Positions 1 through 5,912 of a stretch of 10,312 nt of DNA are shown here, one piece after another; positions within the stretch are counted from its first letter, which is position 1, and every line of letters starts with the position of its first letter. The notes under the pieces were generated by a model that was not told where the DNA came from, ran no database searches, and saw nothing but the letters and a program-made list of their open reading frames with translations. The stretch is from Bacteroidales bacterium. GTDB taxonomy: Bacteria > Bacteroidota > Bacteroidia > Bacteroidales > WCHB1-69. Position numbers and translations under genes: made by a program. The stretch lies in contig JAISTU010000046.1 in assembly GCA_031272415.1 (NCBI GenBank), positions 1 to 10,312 of the forward strand, read 5' to 3'.

Positions 1-336
1 TGTGAGGTAGGGGGTTACACGGATGCGGAATTGTTTCTATACGAGCGTAATTCAGACGCCATTTCAACCGAAAAAACCCTCCAAAACGAAACCCGAAGAG
101 AGGCTTTAGAAGAAGGAAGAATAGAAGGAAGAGTAGAGGGAAGAGCAGAAGGTTTGGTGGAGGGTGAAAAGAAAGGTGAGGCAAAAGGATTAGAAAAAGG
201 CAGGGAAGAAAAAGAAACAGAATTTATTTTAAAAATGTGGCAAAAGTTGCAATCAATTGAAGAAATTCATGCTTTGACTGACATTCCGATAGATACAATT
301 GCTGAAATTCTAACACAAAATGGAATAGATACATAG
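1..336 (+). CDS. Rpn family nuclease/putative transposase, C-terminal part (5' end outside window)
   Basis: The reading frame is open from the first base of the window, so this is the last 111 residues of a longer protein; a TTG at 31 is an internal codon, not a convincing start. The segment YTDAELFLYERNSDAIST followed by a charged helix and a run of x-G-x-x repeats is the usual tail of the Rpn/PDDEXK_2 family (recombination-promoting nucleases annotated as putative transposases). The PD-(D/E)XK catalytic core would lie upstream and cannot be checked. Residues 38-69 of the visible part are about eight four-residue repeats (EGRI, EGRV, EGRA and so on). The last 35 residues form a small helical end (WQKLQSIEEIHALTDIPIDTI) resembling the family's C-terminal helix-turn-helix-like tail. 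Family members are often multicopy; whether this copy is intact is unknown. Confidence 0.72.
   Translation, partial: CEVGGYTDAELFLYERNSDAISTEKTLQNETRREALEEGRIEGRVEGRAEGLVEGEKKGEAKGLEKGREEKETEFILKMWQKLQSIEEIHALTDIPIDTIAEILTQNGIDT
112..207 (+). repeat. 12-nt (4-codon) tandem repeat encoding x-G-x-x units
   Basis: About eight degenerate 12-nt units, starting GAAGGAAGAATA, GAAGGAAGAGTA, GAGGGAAGAGCA. The unit length is a multiple of three, so copy-number changes would keep the reading frame. Such E-G-x-x linkers are common near the C-terminus of Rpn-family proteins. Confidence 0.7.
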
Positions 337-383
337 CAATGGAAAATTGCAAATTCTCAACGTTACGATTTAGCGGGGGCACT

Positions 384-406
384 ACTGCCTTTGCAGTCCA
401 TTTTTT
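384..406 (+). terminator. Possible rho-independent terminator of the Rpn-family gene
   Basis: ACTGC (384-388), loop CTTT, GCAGT (393-397), then CCA and six T (401-406). The stem is only 5 bp, so this is a weak candidate, but it sits 48 bp after the stop codon in the right orientation. The rest of the 337-559 spacer shows no gene. Confidence 0.35.
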
Positions 407-559
407 ATCTCAATTTGTCAGGTACACTAACAAGTTTTTTGCTAATAAGAGTGTATGATGTTTAGAATAACATGTTGATTTTGAAAACATTACATATTGT
501 TTCGTGGGGAAAAAGTGCAGATATTCTTTGGAAAGCAATACAATCGCTATCCTAAATCG

Positions 560-1177
560 TTATTCTACACATATAAATTCTAATTTTGCCCCGTAAACCT
601 TTTCCAATTGTGTGGCAATCTGCTCAGAAAAATCAATAACTACTTTAAAATCAATAATTACCGAACTATCTTTGTAATTATTGTCAACAATTTCTACTTG
701 CGGACTTTTTAGTATCTGCATTATAGTATTCATAAGTGAATATTCAAACTGTATTTTATATTTTTTATAGATTTTAAGCGTAATTATTTGGGCATTATTG
801 AGAGTTATAGCGGTTGTTTCTTTGTAAGCATTGATTAAACCGCTTACCCCTAATTTTATACCTCCAAAATAACGCACTACAATCACCAAAATATTTTTTA
901 AATTTCGAGAAATAATTTGTCCATAGATAGGTTTTCCTGCCGTTGCGGATGGTTCTCCGTCATCGTTGAGGCGATATAAAGGAGTACCCCATCCGCCGAG
1001 CAGATAAGCATAACAATGGTGAGTTGCGTCGTGATATTTTTTCTTTACTTCTGCCAAAATAGCCTTTATTTCTGCCTCTGTTTTCACAGGATATGCAAAG
1101 CCGATAAAGCGACTCCCTTTATCTTTAAACAATCCGCTGGTAGGCTCTTTGATAGTTTGGTAACAATTGTCAAACAT
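560..1177 (-). CDS. YigZ/IMPACT family protein (UPF0029 + DUF1949)
   Basis: A 205-residue protein of the usual length for the bacterial YigZ family, homologous to the N-terminal half of eukaryotic IMPACT. Hallmarks are KDKGSRFIGFAYPV (residues 18-31), the HHCYAYLLG segment (53-61), NDDGEPSATAGKPI (71-84) and VVRYFGGIKLGVSGLINAYK (100-119). The tail from about 140 fits the ferredoxin-like DUF1949 domain. The molecular role in bacteria is not settled; nucleic-acid or ribosome-linked functions have been suggested for the family. The ATG overlaps the TAA of cinA by one base (TAATG, 1175-1179), so the two are almost surely co-transcribed and translationally coupled. A weak hairpin (534-548, AGC...GCT with one wobble) lies 12 bp past the stop and may end the operon. 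Confidence 0.9.
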   Translation of the reverse strand: MFDNCYQTIKEPTSGLFKDKGSRFIGFAYPVKTEAEIKAILAEVKKKYHDATHHCYAYLLGGWGTPLYRLNDDGEPSATAGKPIYGQIISRNLKNILVIVVRYFGGIKLGVSGLINAYKETTAITLNNAQIITLKIYKKYKIQFEYSLMNTIMQILKSPQVEIVDNNYKDSSVIIDFKVVIDFSEQIATQLEKVYGAKLEFICVE

Positions 1178-2436
1178 TATTTATTTTCATTGATTAGTTG
1201 CCACAACATATAAAACGACCTTTGGGCGGTACGGCATATAACATTTTCTCTTGTTTTTCCCATTGAAAAGCAGCGGGCTATAGTTTGATTTTCACTTGCT
1301 ACGGCTATCCAAACTGTGCCAACAGGTTTCTCTTTTGAGCCTCCACCCGGACCTGCAATGCCCGAAACGCTGATTGCATAATCTGTTTGATATAATTTAC
1401 GCACTTGCTCTGCCATTATGACCACTGTTTGCTCACTTACAGCGCCATAATTTTCCAAAATTTCTTGCGGAACGGACAAAATATTTTGTTTAATTTGATT
1501 ATCATACGCCACAACTGCACCTTTAAAATATTGCGATGCACCCGCAATAGATGTTAATAAATGGGCAATATAGCCACCTGTGCAACTTTCGGCGGTAGAA
1601 AGCGTTTTTTTCTTGCTCACCAATAAGTGTTGAATAAGTGTTGGAAAATCTGCCTCTCCTTCGCTGACAATATACTCATTTATAATGCTTTTTAAATTGT
1701 CAATTTGTTGCTGCATAATTTGTTCCAATTCTGTTGACCGGTCTGCATAGCCACTCAATCGCAGTGTAATCATTCCCATTGAGGGTAAATATGCAAGGCT
1801 AATGTTTGGCGGTAAATTTTGTTCAAATAACTGCAATTTATCAGACAACATTGCTTCGGGAATACCAAAACATTTCAGATAACGGTCGCAGATAAATGGC
1901 GGTTTAAAATGTGTAATCAATTGATTTTTTATGTGCTGCGTCATCATTGATTTCATTTCCGAAGGAACTCCGGGCGTACAAATGAGCACTTTATTGCTTA
2001 CATTCAGCCAAATACCGGGTGCAATTCCTACCGGATTTTCAATAGGTACACAGCCTTTGGGTAACAATGCTTGCCAAAGGATACTTTTTGTACATTTGAT
2101 GTGAAAAGCCTCACAAGTTGCTTTAATTTGTTGCAATGCGAGCAAATTTTCCTCCAAAGGACAGCCAAAAATCTCACTTATACTTTGTTTGGTAATATCA
2201 TCATTAGTTGTCCCCAAACCGCCTGTGATAAAAACAATATCTGCACTTTCTAATCCTGCATTTACGGCTTTTTCTATCGCAATTTTATTGTCTTTTATAA
2301 CAATTATTTTTTGTGTATCTATCCCTATACTTCGTAAAATTTGAGCAATAAAAGCCCCATTTGTATTGATAGTTTGTCCGCACAAAAGTTCATCTCCAAT
2401 ATTGATAATTTCTGCATTAATTTTTTTATTTGTCAT
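1177..2436 (-). CDS. cinA: CinA family nicotinamide-nucleotide amidohydrolase / ADP-ribose pyrophosphatase-like protein
   Basis: A full-length two-domain CinA of 419 residues. The N-terminal MoCF_biosynth (COG1058) domain shows IINIGDELLCGQTINTN (10-26) and TGGLGTTNDDITK (71-83). The C-terminal PncC-like domain (about 262-415) shows STAESCTGG (280-288, with the candidate catalytic Ser284), GAVVAYDNQIK (306-316) and SGIAGPGGGSKEKPVGTVW (358-376). Characterised family members deamidate nicotinamide mononucleotide to NaMN, recycling pyridine nucleotides, and the N-terminal domain can hydrolyse ADP-ribose. The original competence-induced name need not imply a competence role here. It is cytoplasmic. 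It is the first gene of a two-gene operon with the downstream yigZ-like gene, and a -7 box lies 20 bp upstream of the ATG. No truncation or missing motif was seen. Confidence 0.95.
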   Translation of the reverse strand: MTNKKINAEIINIGDELLCGQTINTNGAFIAQILRSIGIDTQKIIVIKDNKIAIEKAVNAGLESADIVFITGGLGTTNDDITKQSISEIFGCPLEENLLALQQIKATCEAFHIKCTKSILWQALLPKGCVPIENPVGIAPGIWLNVSNKVLICTPGVPSEMKSMMTQHIKNQLITHFKPPFICDRYLKCFGIPEAMLSDKLQLFEQNLPPNISLAYLPSMGMITLRLSGYADRSTELEQIMQQQIDNLKSIINEYIVSEGEADFPTLIQHLLVSKKKTLSTAESCTGGYIAHLLTSIAGASQYFKGAVVAYDNQIKQNILSVPQEILENYGAVSEQTVVIMAEQVRKLYQTDYAISVSGIAGPGGGSKEKPVGTVWIAVASENQTIARCFSMGKTRENVICRTAQRSFYMLWQLINENK

Positions 2437-2455
2437 TGGTAAATTTTCCTATCTG

Positions 2456-2463
2456 CAAAATTA
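2456..2463 (-). promoter_or_regulatory. -7 box of cinA-yigZ operon promoter
   Basis: TAATTTTG on the minus strand fits the Bacteroidota -7 consensus TAnnTTTG. It is preceded by AATTGTG, as in other promoters of this window, and ends 20 bp before the cinA ATG. Confidence 0.6.
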
Positions 2464-2496
2464 CACAATTTTTTGAATTGAAAGTTGAAACTGTAG

Positions 2497-2522
2497 AAAC
2501 GGCATTCCTGCCGTTTTTTTTT
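2497..2522 (+). terminator. Hairpin with T-tract (terminator-like, plus orientation)
   Basis: AAACGGCA (2497-2504), loop TTCC, TGCCGTTT (2509-2516), giving an 8-bp perfect stem running into nine T (2514-2522). The T-tract is on the plus strand, yet the neighbouring genes on both sides are on the minus strand. Read on the minus strand it has only a three-T tail and could weakly separate the aminotransferase from cinA. It may also be a degenerate interspersed palindrome. Confidence 0.4.
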
Positions 2523-2580
2523 GAAGTTGAGAATAAAGAGTATCGTATTTTTTGCATTTTCGCATAAAAACGTTCTAAAA

Positions 2581-2658
2581 TCGGACATTTTCTGCCTAAA
2601 CCGTACAGCCTCCTACACCGTCATTTCGGACATGACCGGCAATCCCCTTGGCAGAACC
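2581..2658. repeat. GC-rich palindromic insert, probable interspersed repeat remnant
   Basis: This segment is clearly richer in GC than the spacer around it. It contains a hairpin at 2618-2639 (CCGTCAT pairing with ATGAC-C-GG, one bulged base, 7-nt loop), a repeated TCGGACAT (2581-2588 and 2626-2633), and a 7-bp inverted repeat near its edges (TTCTGCC 2590-2596, GGCAGAA 2650-2656). These are traits of REP-like or other interspersed palindromic elements. No second copy lies in the window to prove it. Confidence 0.4.
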
Positions 2659-2664
2659 ATTCTC

Positions 2665-2696
2665 AATTTTTAATTCTCCATTATCAATTAAAAATT
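2665..2696. repeat. 11-bp inverted repeat across the aminotransferase stop codon
   Basis: AATTTTTAATT (2665-2675) and AATTAAAAATT (2686-2696) are perfect inverted copies with a 10-nt loop. The aminotransferase TAA (2688-2690) lies in one arm. The arms match the AATTTTT heptamer repeat seen elsewhere in the window. As RNA this is an all-AU hairpin and would be a weak terminator. Confidence 0.6.
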
Positions 2697-3893
2697 CAAC
2701 TTCCCCAATGCTTCTTTTATTCTTCTGATGGCTTCTTTTAACAGTTGAGTATCAGTTGCATACGAAAATCGAATACAATTATCATCTCCAAATGCCGTGC
2801 CTGCCACCAAAGCAACATTAGCCTCATATAATAAATAAGTACATAAATCATTGCTATTGAGAATGTTATAATCACCATATTTTTTCCCAAAATAGGCACT
2901 CACATCCGGGAAAAAGTAAAATGCGCCCTGCGGTAAAGTAACTTTTATGTCCGGAATATCTTTTAATAGATTGAAAACCAAGTCTCTACGCTGTTGAAAA
3001 ATATTTCTCATATTGATAATATCCTCACTGACAGTCGGGTCGAGCAACATAGCCTCCAAAGCGGCTCTTTGTGCGATAGAGCAGGTCGCAGACGTAATTT
3101 GTCCCTGCAATTTATCACAGGCTTTGGCAAGTAGCAACGGTGCCGCAATATAGCCAATTCGCCAACCTGTCATGGCATAACCTTTGGCAACGCCATTGAC
3201 TGTAATTACTTGATTTTTAACATTTTCAAATTGTGCTAAACTTTCATGTTTGCCCTCAAAATTGATATGTTCATAAATTTCATCAGCCATTACCCAAATA
3301 TATGGATATTTGCTAATTACGTTTGCCATAGCCTCCAATTCCGATTTGGAATAAAGCATTCCCGTGGGATTGGAAGGACTGCTGAACATAATCAATTTGG
3401 TTTTGTCCGTAATAGCGTCTTCAATTTGTTGTGCAGTGGCTTTAAAATCGTTTTCTATTGTCGTTTTGACAAACACGCATTTACCTTGTGCCACTTTGAC
3501 AATTTCTTTGTAAGAAACCCAATAAGGAGTAAGAATAATTACCTCATCTCCCGGATTGACAGTTGCCATAACTAATTGATAAATAGACTGTTTAGCCCCT
3601 GTTGAGACCACAATTTGTTCGGGTGAAAAAGATAATCCGTTGTCTCTTTTCAATTTTTGACAAACAGCCTCTCTCAGGTCGGCATACCCCGGCACGGGCG
3701 GATAATGCGTCCAATTCTCATCTATCGCCTTTTTAGCAGCATTTTTTATTACCTCAGGCGTGTTAAAATCAGGCTCTCCTATGCTCAAACTGATAACATC
3801 TTTGCCTTGTGATTTAAGTTCACGTGCTATTCTTGTCATTGCAAGTGTCTCAGATTCAGACATTTGCAGTACTCTTTGTGATAACAATTCCAT
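2688..3893 (-). CDS. Class I/II pyridoxal-phosphate aminotransferase (aspartate aminotransferase-like)
   Basis: A complete 401-residue fold-type I aminotransferase, close to the class I-gamma aspartate aminotransferases. Visible landmarks are SLSIGEPDFNTPEVI (35-49), the HYPPVPGYADLREAV stretch (63-77), STGAKQSIYQL (97-107), SSPSNPTG (171-178, Asn175), ADEIYEH (203-209, Asp204 and Tyr207), and the PLP lysine Lys237 in NGVAKGYAMTGWRIGY. Arg375 in IRFSYA is the expected carboxylate-binding arginine. It should catalyse 2-oxoglutarate-dependent transamination in the cytoplasm; aspartate is the likely donor, but relatives act on other amino acids, so substrate and gene symbol are left open. It is transcribed divergently from the FAD synthetase operon across a 174-bp spacer. 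No Shine-Dalgarno sequence is seen; the leader is A/T-rich. Confidence 0.95.
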   Translation of the reverse strand: MELLSQRVLQMSESETLAMTRIARELKSQGKDVISLSIGEPDFNTPEVIKNAAKKAIDENWTHYPPVPGYADLREAVCQKLKRDNGLSFSPEQIVVSTGAKQSIYQLVMATVNPGDEVIILTPYWVSYKEIVKVAQGKCVFVKTTIENDFKATAQQIEDAITDKTKLIMFSSPSNPTGMLYSKSELEAMANVISKYPYIWVMADEIYEHINFEGKHESLAQFENVKNQVITVNGVAKGYAMTGWRIGYIAAPLLLAKACDKLQGQITSATCSIAQRAALEAMLLDPTVSEDIINMRNIFQQRRDLVFNLLKDIPDIKVTLPQGAFYFFPDVSAYFGKKYGDYNILNSNDLCTYLLYEANVALVAGTAFGDDNCIRFSYATDTQLLKEAIRRIKEALGKLNF

Positions 3894-3955
3894 TGCTTTA
3901 TATTCTCTAAATTTTCTTAATTTTAAAATAATCTAAATTAGCAAATCTTATGCCA

Positions 3956-3963
3956 CAAATTTA
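3956..3963 (-). promoter_or_regulatory. Possible -7 box of the aminotransferase gene
   Basis: TAAATTTG on the minus strand fits TAnnTTTG and would leave a leader of about 55 nt before the ATG at 3893. It lacks the GTG extension shared by the other promoters here, so it is less certain. Confidence 0.3.
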
Positions 3964-3984
3964 TTTTTTTGAGAAAATCCTCTT

Positions 3985-4009
3985 AATTTTTAATTTTTAA
4001 TTTTTAATT
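3985..4009 (+). repeat. AATTTTT heptamer tandem repeat upstream of the flavin operon promoter
   Basis: Three exact AATTTTT units (3985-3991, 3992-3998, 3999-4005) followed by AATT. The array abuts the TTG-N11-TATCTTTG promoter core. Shorter versions of the same repeat, in matching orientation, precede the promoters of the ATPase and T9SS genes. Confidence 0.75.
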
Positions 4010-4029
4010 GACAAATTTGTGTATCTTTG
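4008..4029 (+). promoter_or_regulatory. Promoter of the FAD synthetase-acyltransferase operon
   Basis: TTG (4008-4010), an 11-nt spacer ending in GTG, then the -7 box TATCTTTG (4022-4029). The same TTG-N11-TATCTTTG arrangement recurs before the ATPase and the T9SS gene. Transcription should start near 4034-4037, leaving about 30 nt before the ATG. Confidence 0.7.
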
Positions 4030-4067
4030 CAACATGGTAAAAAATAGATTGACTTTTATTGCAAAGA

Positions 4068-4631
4068 ATGCAAATATTGAAAAATAATTTGCCTCAAAAA
4101 AAGGTTTTTAATGCAGTAGTAAGCATCGGTGTCTTTGACGGTGTGCATATCGGTCATGTTGCTATTGTTAAGAAAATGAGACAAATAGCAACACAAATAG
4201 GTGGTAAATCTGTAATAATCACATTTTTAAACCACCCAAGATGTTTGTTTGACCCTGATTTTGAGTTTCATACTATCACTAATGAAACCCAAAAGAATGC
4301 TTTATTGGAACACTTAGGAGTCGATATTGTTGTGTATTTAGATTTTACAAAACAATTAGCCAATATGTCTTACTTTGAATTTTTGCAATGGATAAGCAGT
4401 CAATTTGAAATTCACACTATGGTTTTGGGATATAATCATTGCTTTGGGAAAAACAGGGAAGGTAATATTCTCAATATCAGTAAAATAGCACCAAAATTCG
4501 GCTTTGAACTCATCGTGATTGAACAACAGTATGCCAATGGTATTGCGGTGAGTTCGTCAAGGATTAGACAAGCCATAGAATCGGATGATATTTCGCTGGC
4601 AAACAGTATGTTAGGAAGAAATCAATATTAA
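4068..4631 (+). CDS. RibF-like FAD synthetase (FMN adenylyltransferase) domain protein lacking riboflavin kinase
   Basis: A 187-residue nucleotidyltransferase matching only the N-terminal half of bifunctional RibF. It has the GVFDGVHIGH motif (21-30, with the HIGH nucleotide-binding motif at 27-30), ITFLNHPRCLF (51-61), the GYNHCFGKNREGN loop (121-133) and SSSRIRQAI (162-170). RibF proteins are usually about 300 residues. This one stops at LANSMLGRNQY, the point where the riboflavin kinase domain normally begins, and the next gene starts 17 bp later, so no hidden kinase segment follows. Expected reaction: FMN + ATP to FAD + PPi, in the cytoplasm, though Asn-His replaces the usual Asp-Phe in the loop motif, so another nucleotidyl substrate is possible. 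ATG 4068 is preferred; an in-frame TTG at 4059 would add three residues. It is in an operon with the acyltransferase downstream. Confidence 0.82.
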   Translation: MQILKNNLPQKKVFNAVVSIGVFDGVHIGHVAIVKKMRQIATQIGGKSVIITFLNHPRCLFDPDFEFHTITNETQKNALLEHLGVDIVVYLDFTKQLANMSYFEFLQWISSQFEIHTMVLGYNHCFGKNREGNILNISKIAPKFGFELIVIEQQYANGIAVSSSRIRQAIESDDISLANSMLGRNQY

Positions 4632-4648
4632 ATATAACAAAAAAAAAG

Positions 4649-5791
4649 ATGACAAAAGATCCATTTGTACAAATTAGACCTTATAATGATGCGGAATTAC
4701 CGTATGCTATCAATCGTATGCTCGCCAATGAGGGCTTTGTTTCGTGTTTGGTAAATTTTATGCCGGACATCCCTTTACCGACGCTCTCGCGTAAAATTAG
4801 AAAATACAAAACTATTTTTGAATTTCAAAAAGAAATTTTTAGCAGTATTTGCCAAACTTTTATTGAAAGGAGCATAGATGAGTTGACTATCAGCGGGTTT
4901 GAAAATATAGACCCCAATAAATCCTATCTTTATGTTGCCAATCATAGGGATATTATTTTGGATTCGGCACTTTTGCAGGTGTATCGGCTCAAAAATGGTT
5001 TAAAACCGTGTCTCAGTGGTATTGGCGACAATTTACTGTCGTCTCAAATTTTGACCGATGTTGCCAAAGTGTGCAATATGTTCACAATTGTACGGTCGGG
5101 CAATGCACGCACAATGGTGGCAAGTTCGCGACTGGTTTCCGAATATATCCATTATAATATTACCCAAAATCTTAATTCAATATGGATAGCACAACGCAAC
5201 GGACGCACAAAAGACGGTTTGGATAAAACCCAACAAAGTGTACTTAAAATGTTCTGTTCTTTTAATCGTGAAAAAGGAATTTATGAATGTATTAAAACAT
5301 TGAATATCATACCATTAACAATTTCTTATGAATTTGAACCTTGCGACCAAATGAAAGCCCGCGAAATGGTGCTCACAGAAGGAAATAAAAAGTATGTCAA
5401 AGCCCCAGACGAAGATTTTAAAAGCATTACAACAGGCATTTTTTCCGACAAAGGAAGAGTGCATATTCAATTTGGAAAAACAATCAATGACGAAATTGAT
5501 ACACAACTCAATTTTGCTTGTGATAATGAACGAATTCAATATGTTTGTTCATTGATAGACAAGCAAATATATCTTAATTATAAACTTTGGCAAAACAATT
5601 ATATTGCTTATGATATTTTGAATAACAGTACAGAATTTGCAGATAAATACACCGATGAGGCAAAGAAAATTTTTGTGCGACATATCCGAAAGCAAGCCAA
5701 TACAGAGCGAATTAGTTATGCCAAAATGAAACAGCAATTACTCAACATTTATGCCAATCCCGTCAAAATGGCAATGGCAACAAAATCATAA
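4649..5791 (+). CDS. PlsC-like lysophospholipid/glycerol-3-phosphate acyltransferase
   Basis: A 380-residue protein with the acyltransferase (PF01553-type) signature. Motif I is VANHRDIILD (96-105; His99), LSGIGDNLL (122-130) follows, and a third conserved block is WIAQRNGRTKDG (179-190), typical of a Bacteroidota group annotated as 1-acyl-sn-glycerol-3-phosphate acyltransferase. A role in membrane phospholipid synthesis, transferring a fatty acyl chain to a glycerolipid acceptor, is therefore likely but inferred. In motif I five residues separate His99 from Asp105 instead of the canonical four. No clear signal peptide or long membrane helix is seen, so a peripheral membrane location fits. 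It follows the FAD synthetase gene after 17 bp of A-rich leader, probably in one operon, and converges on the ATPase gene. Confidence 0.82.
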   Translation: MTKDPFVQIRPYNDAELPYAINRMLANEGFVSCLVNFMPDIPLPTLSRKIRKYKTIFEFQKEIFSSICQTFIERSIDELTISGFENIDPNKSYLYVANHRDIILDSALLQVYRLKNGLKPCLSGIGDNLLSSQILTDVAKVCNMFTIVRSGNARTMVASSRLVSEYIHYNITQNLNSIWIAQRNGRTKDGLDKTQQSVLKMFCSFNREKGIYECIKTLNIIPLTISYEFEPCDQMKAREMVLTEGNKKYVKAPDEDFKSITTGIFSDKGRVHIQFGKTINDEIDTQLNFACDNERIQYVCSLIDKQIYLNYKLWQNNYIAYDILNNSTEFADKYTDEAKKIFVRHIRKQANTERISYAKMKQQLLNIYANPVKMAMATKS

Positions 5792-5795
5792 AATT

Positions 5796-5846
5796 ATAGA
5801 AGGCATCTTCTCTAATTTCTTCTAAATTTTATATCATGTTAAATAT
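5796..5846 (-). pseudogene. Fossil 5' end of a second AAA/DUF4143 ATPase gene
   Basis: Read on the minus strand from 5846 the codons give I-F-N-M-I-stop-N-L-E-E-I-R-E-D, matching M-F-N-R-I-L-K-L-E-E-I-T-E-D at the start of the ATPase gene at 7052. The start codon has become ATA, an in-frame TAA (5829-5831) replaces the Leu6 codon, and similarity fades beyond 5805, close to the acyltransferase stop at 5791. The leader upstream of it (5847-5903) is also conserved. It cannot be expressed as it stands. I infer a tandem or paralogous copy that was almost wholly deleted. Confidence 0.7.
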
Positions 5847-5903
5847 AAATTCAATTTTAATTTATCATGATAAAATAAAGTATCATTTTATTTTATCATG
5901 ATA
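5805..5903 (-). repeat. Direct repeat, distal copy (ATPase leader and first codons)
   Basis: Aligned without gaps to 7011-7109, this copy is identical at 90 of 99 positions, with a perfect 51-bp core (5845-5895 against 7051-7101). The offset is 1206 bp and encloses the whole ATPase gene. Six mismatches fall in the former coding part and three in the former -7 box, which reads TATCATGA here in place of TATCTTTG. Confidence 0.92.
5863..5903. terminator. 17-bp perfect hairpin between convergent genes (possible bidirectional terminator)
   Basis: TATCATGATAAAATAAA (5863-5879) and its exact inverse TTTATTTTATCATGATA (5887-5903) flank a 7-nt loop GTATCAT. Each arm itself contains the palindrome TATCATGATA. 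It lies between the convergent acyltransferase (ends 5791) and ATPase (ends 5913), where a shared terminator would be expected, but the stem is almost all A-T and has no dedicated T-tract. Confidence 0.45.
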
Positions 5904-5912
5904 TGCTTTAAT

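Noticed and set aside
3246..3575. 109-codon plus-strand frame inside the aminotransferase gene
   Set aside because: It is antisense to a well-conserved enzyme with all catalytic motifs, so it is a shadow.
4629..4651. Frameshift or sequencing error truncating RibF
   Set aside because: Only 17 bp separate the stop from the acyltransferase ATG, and no riboflavin kinase-like residues occur in any frame there or in the next gene, so a simple frameshift cannot explain the missing domain.
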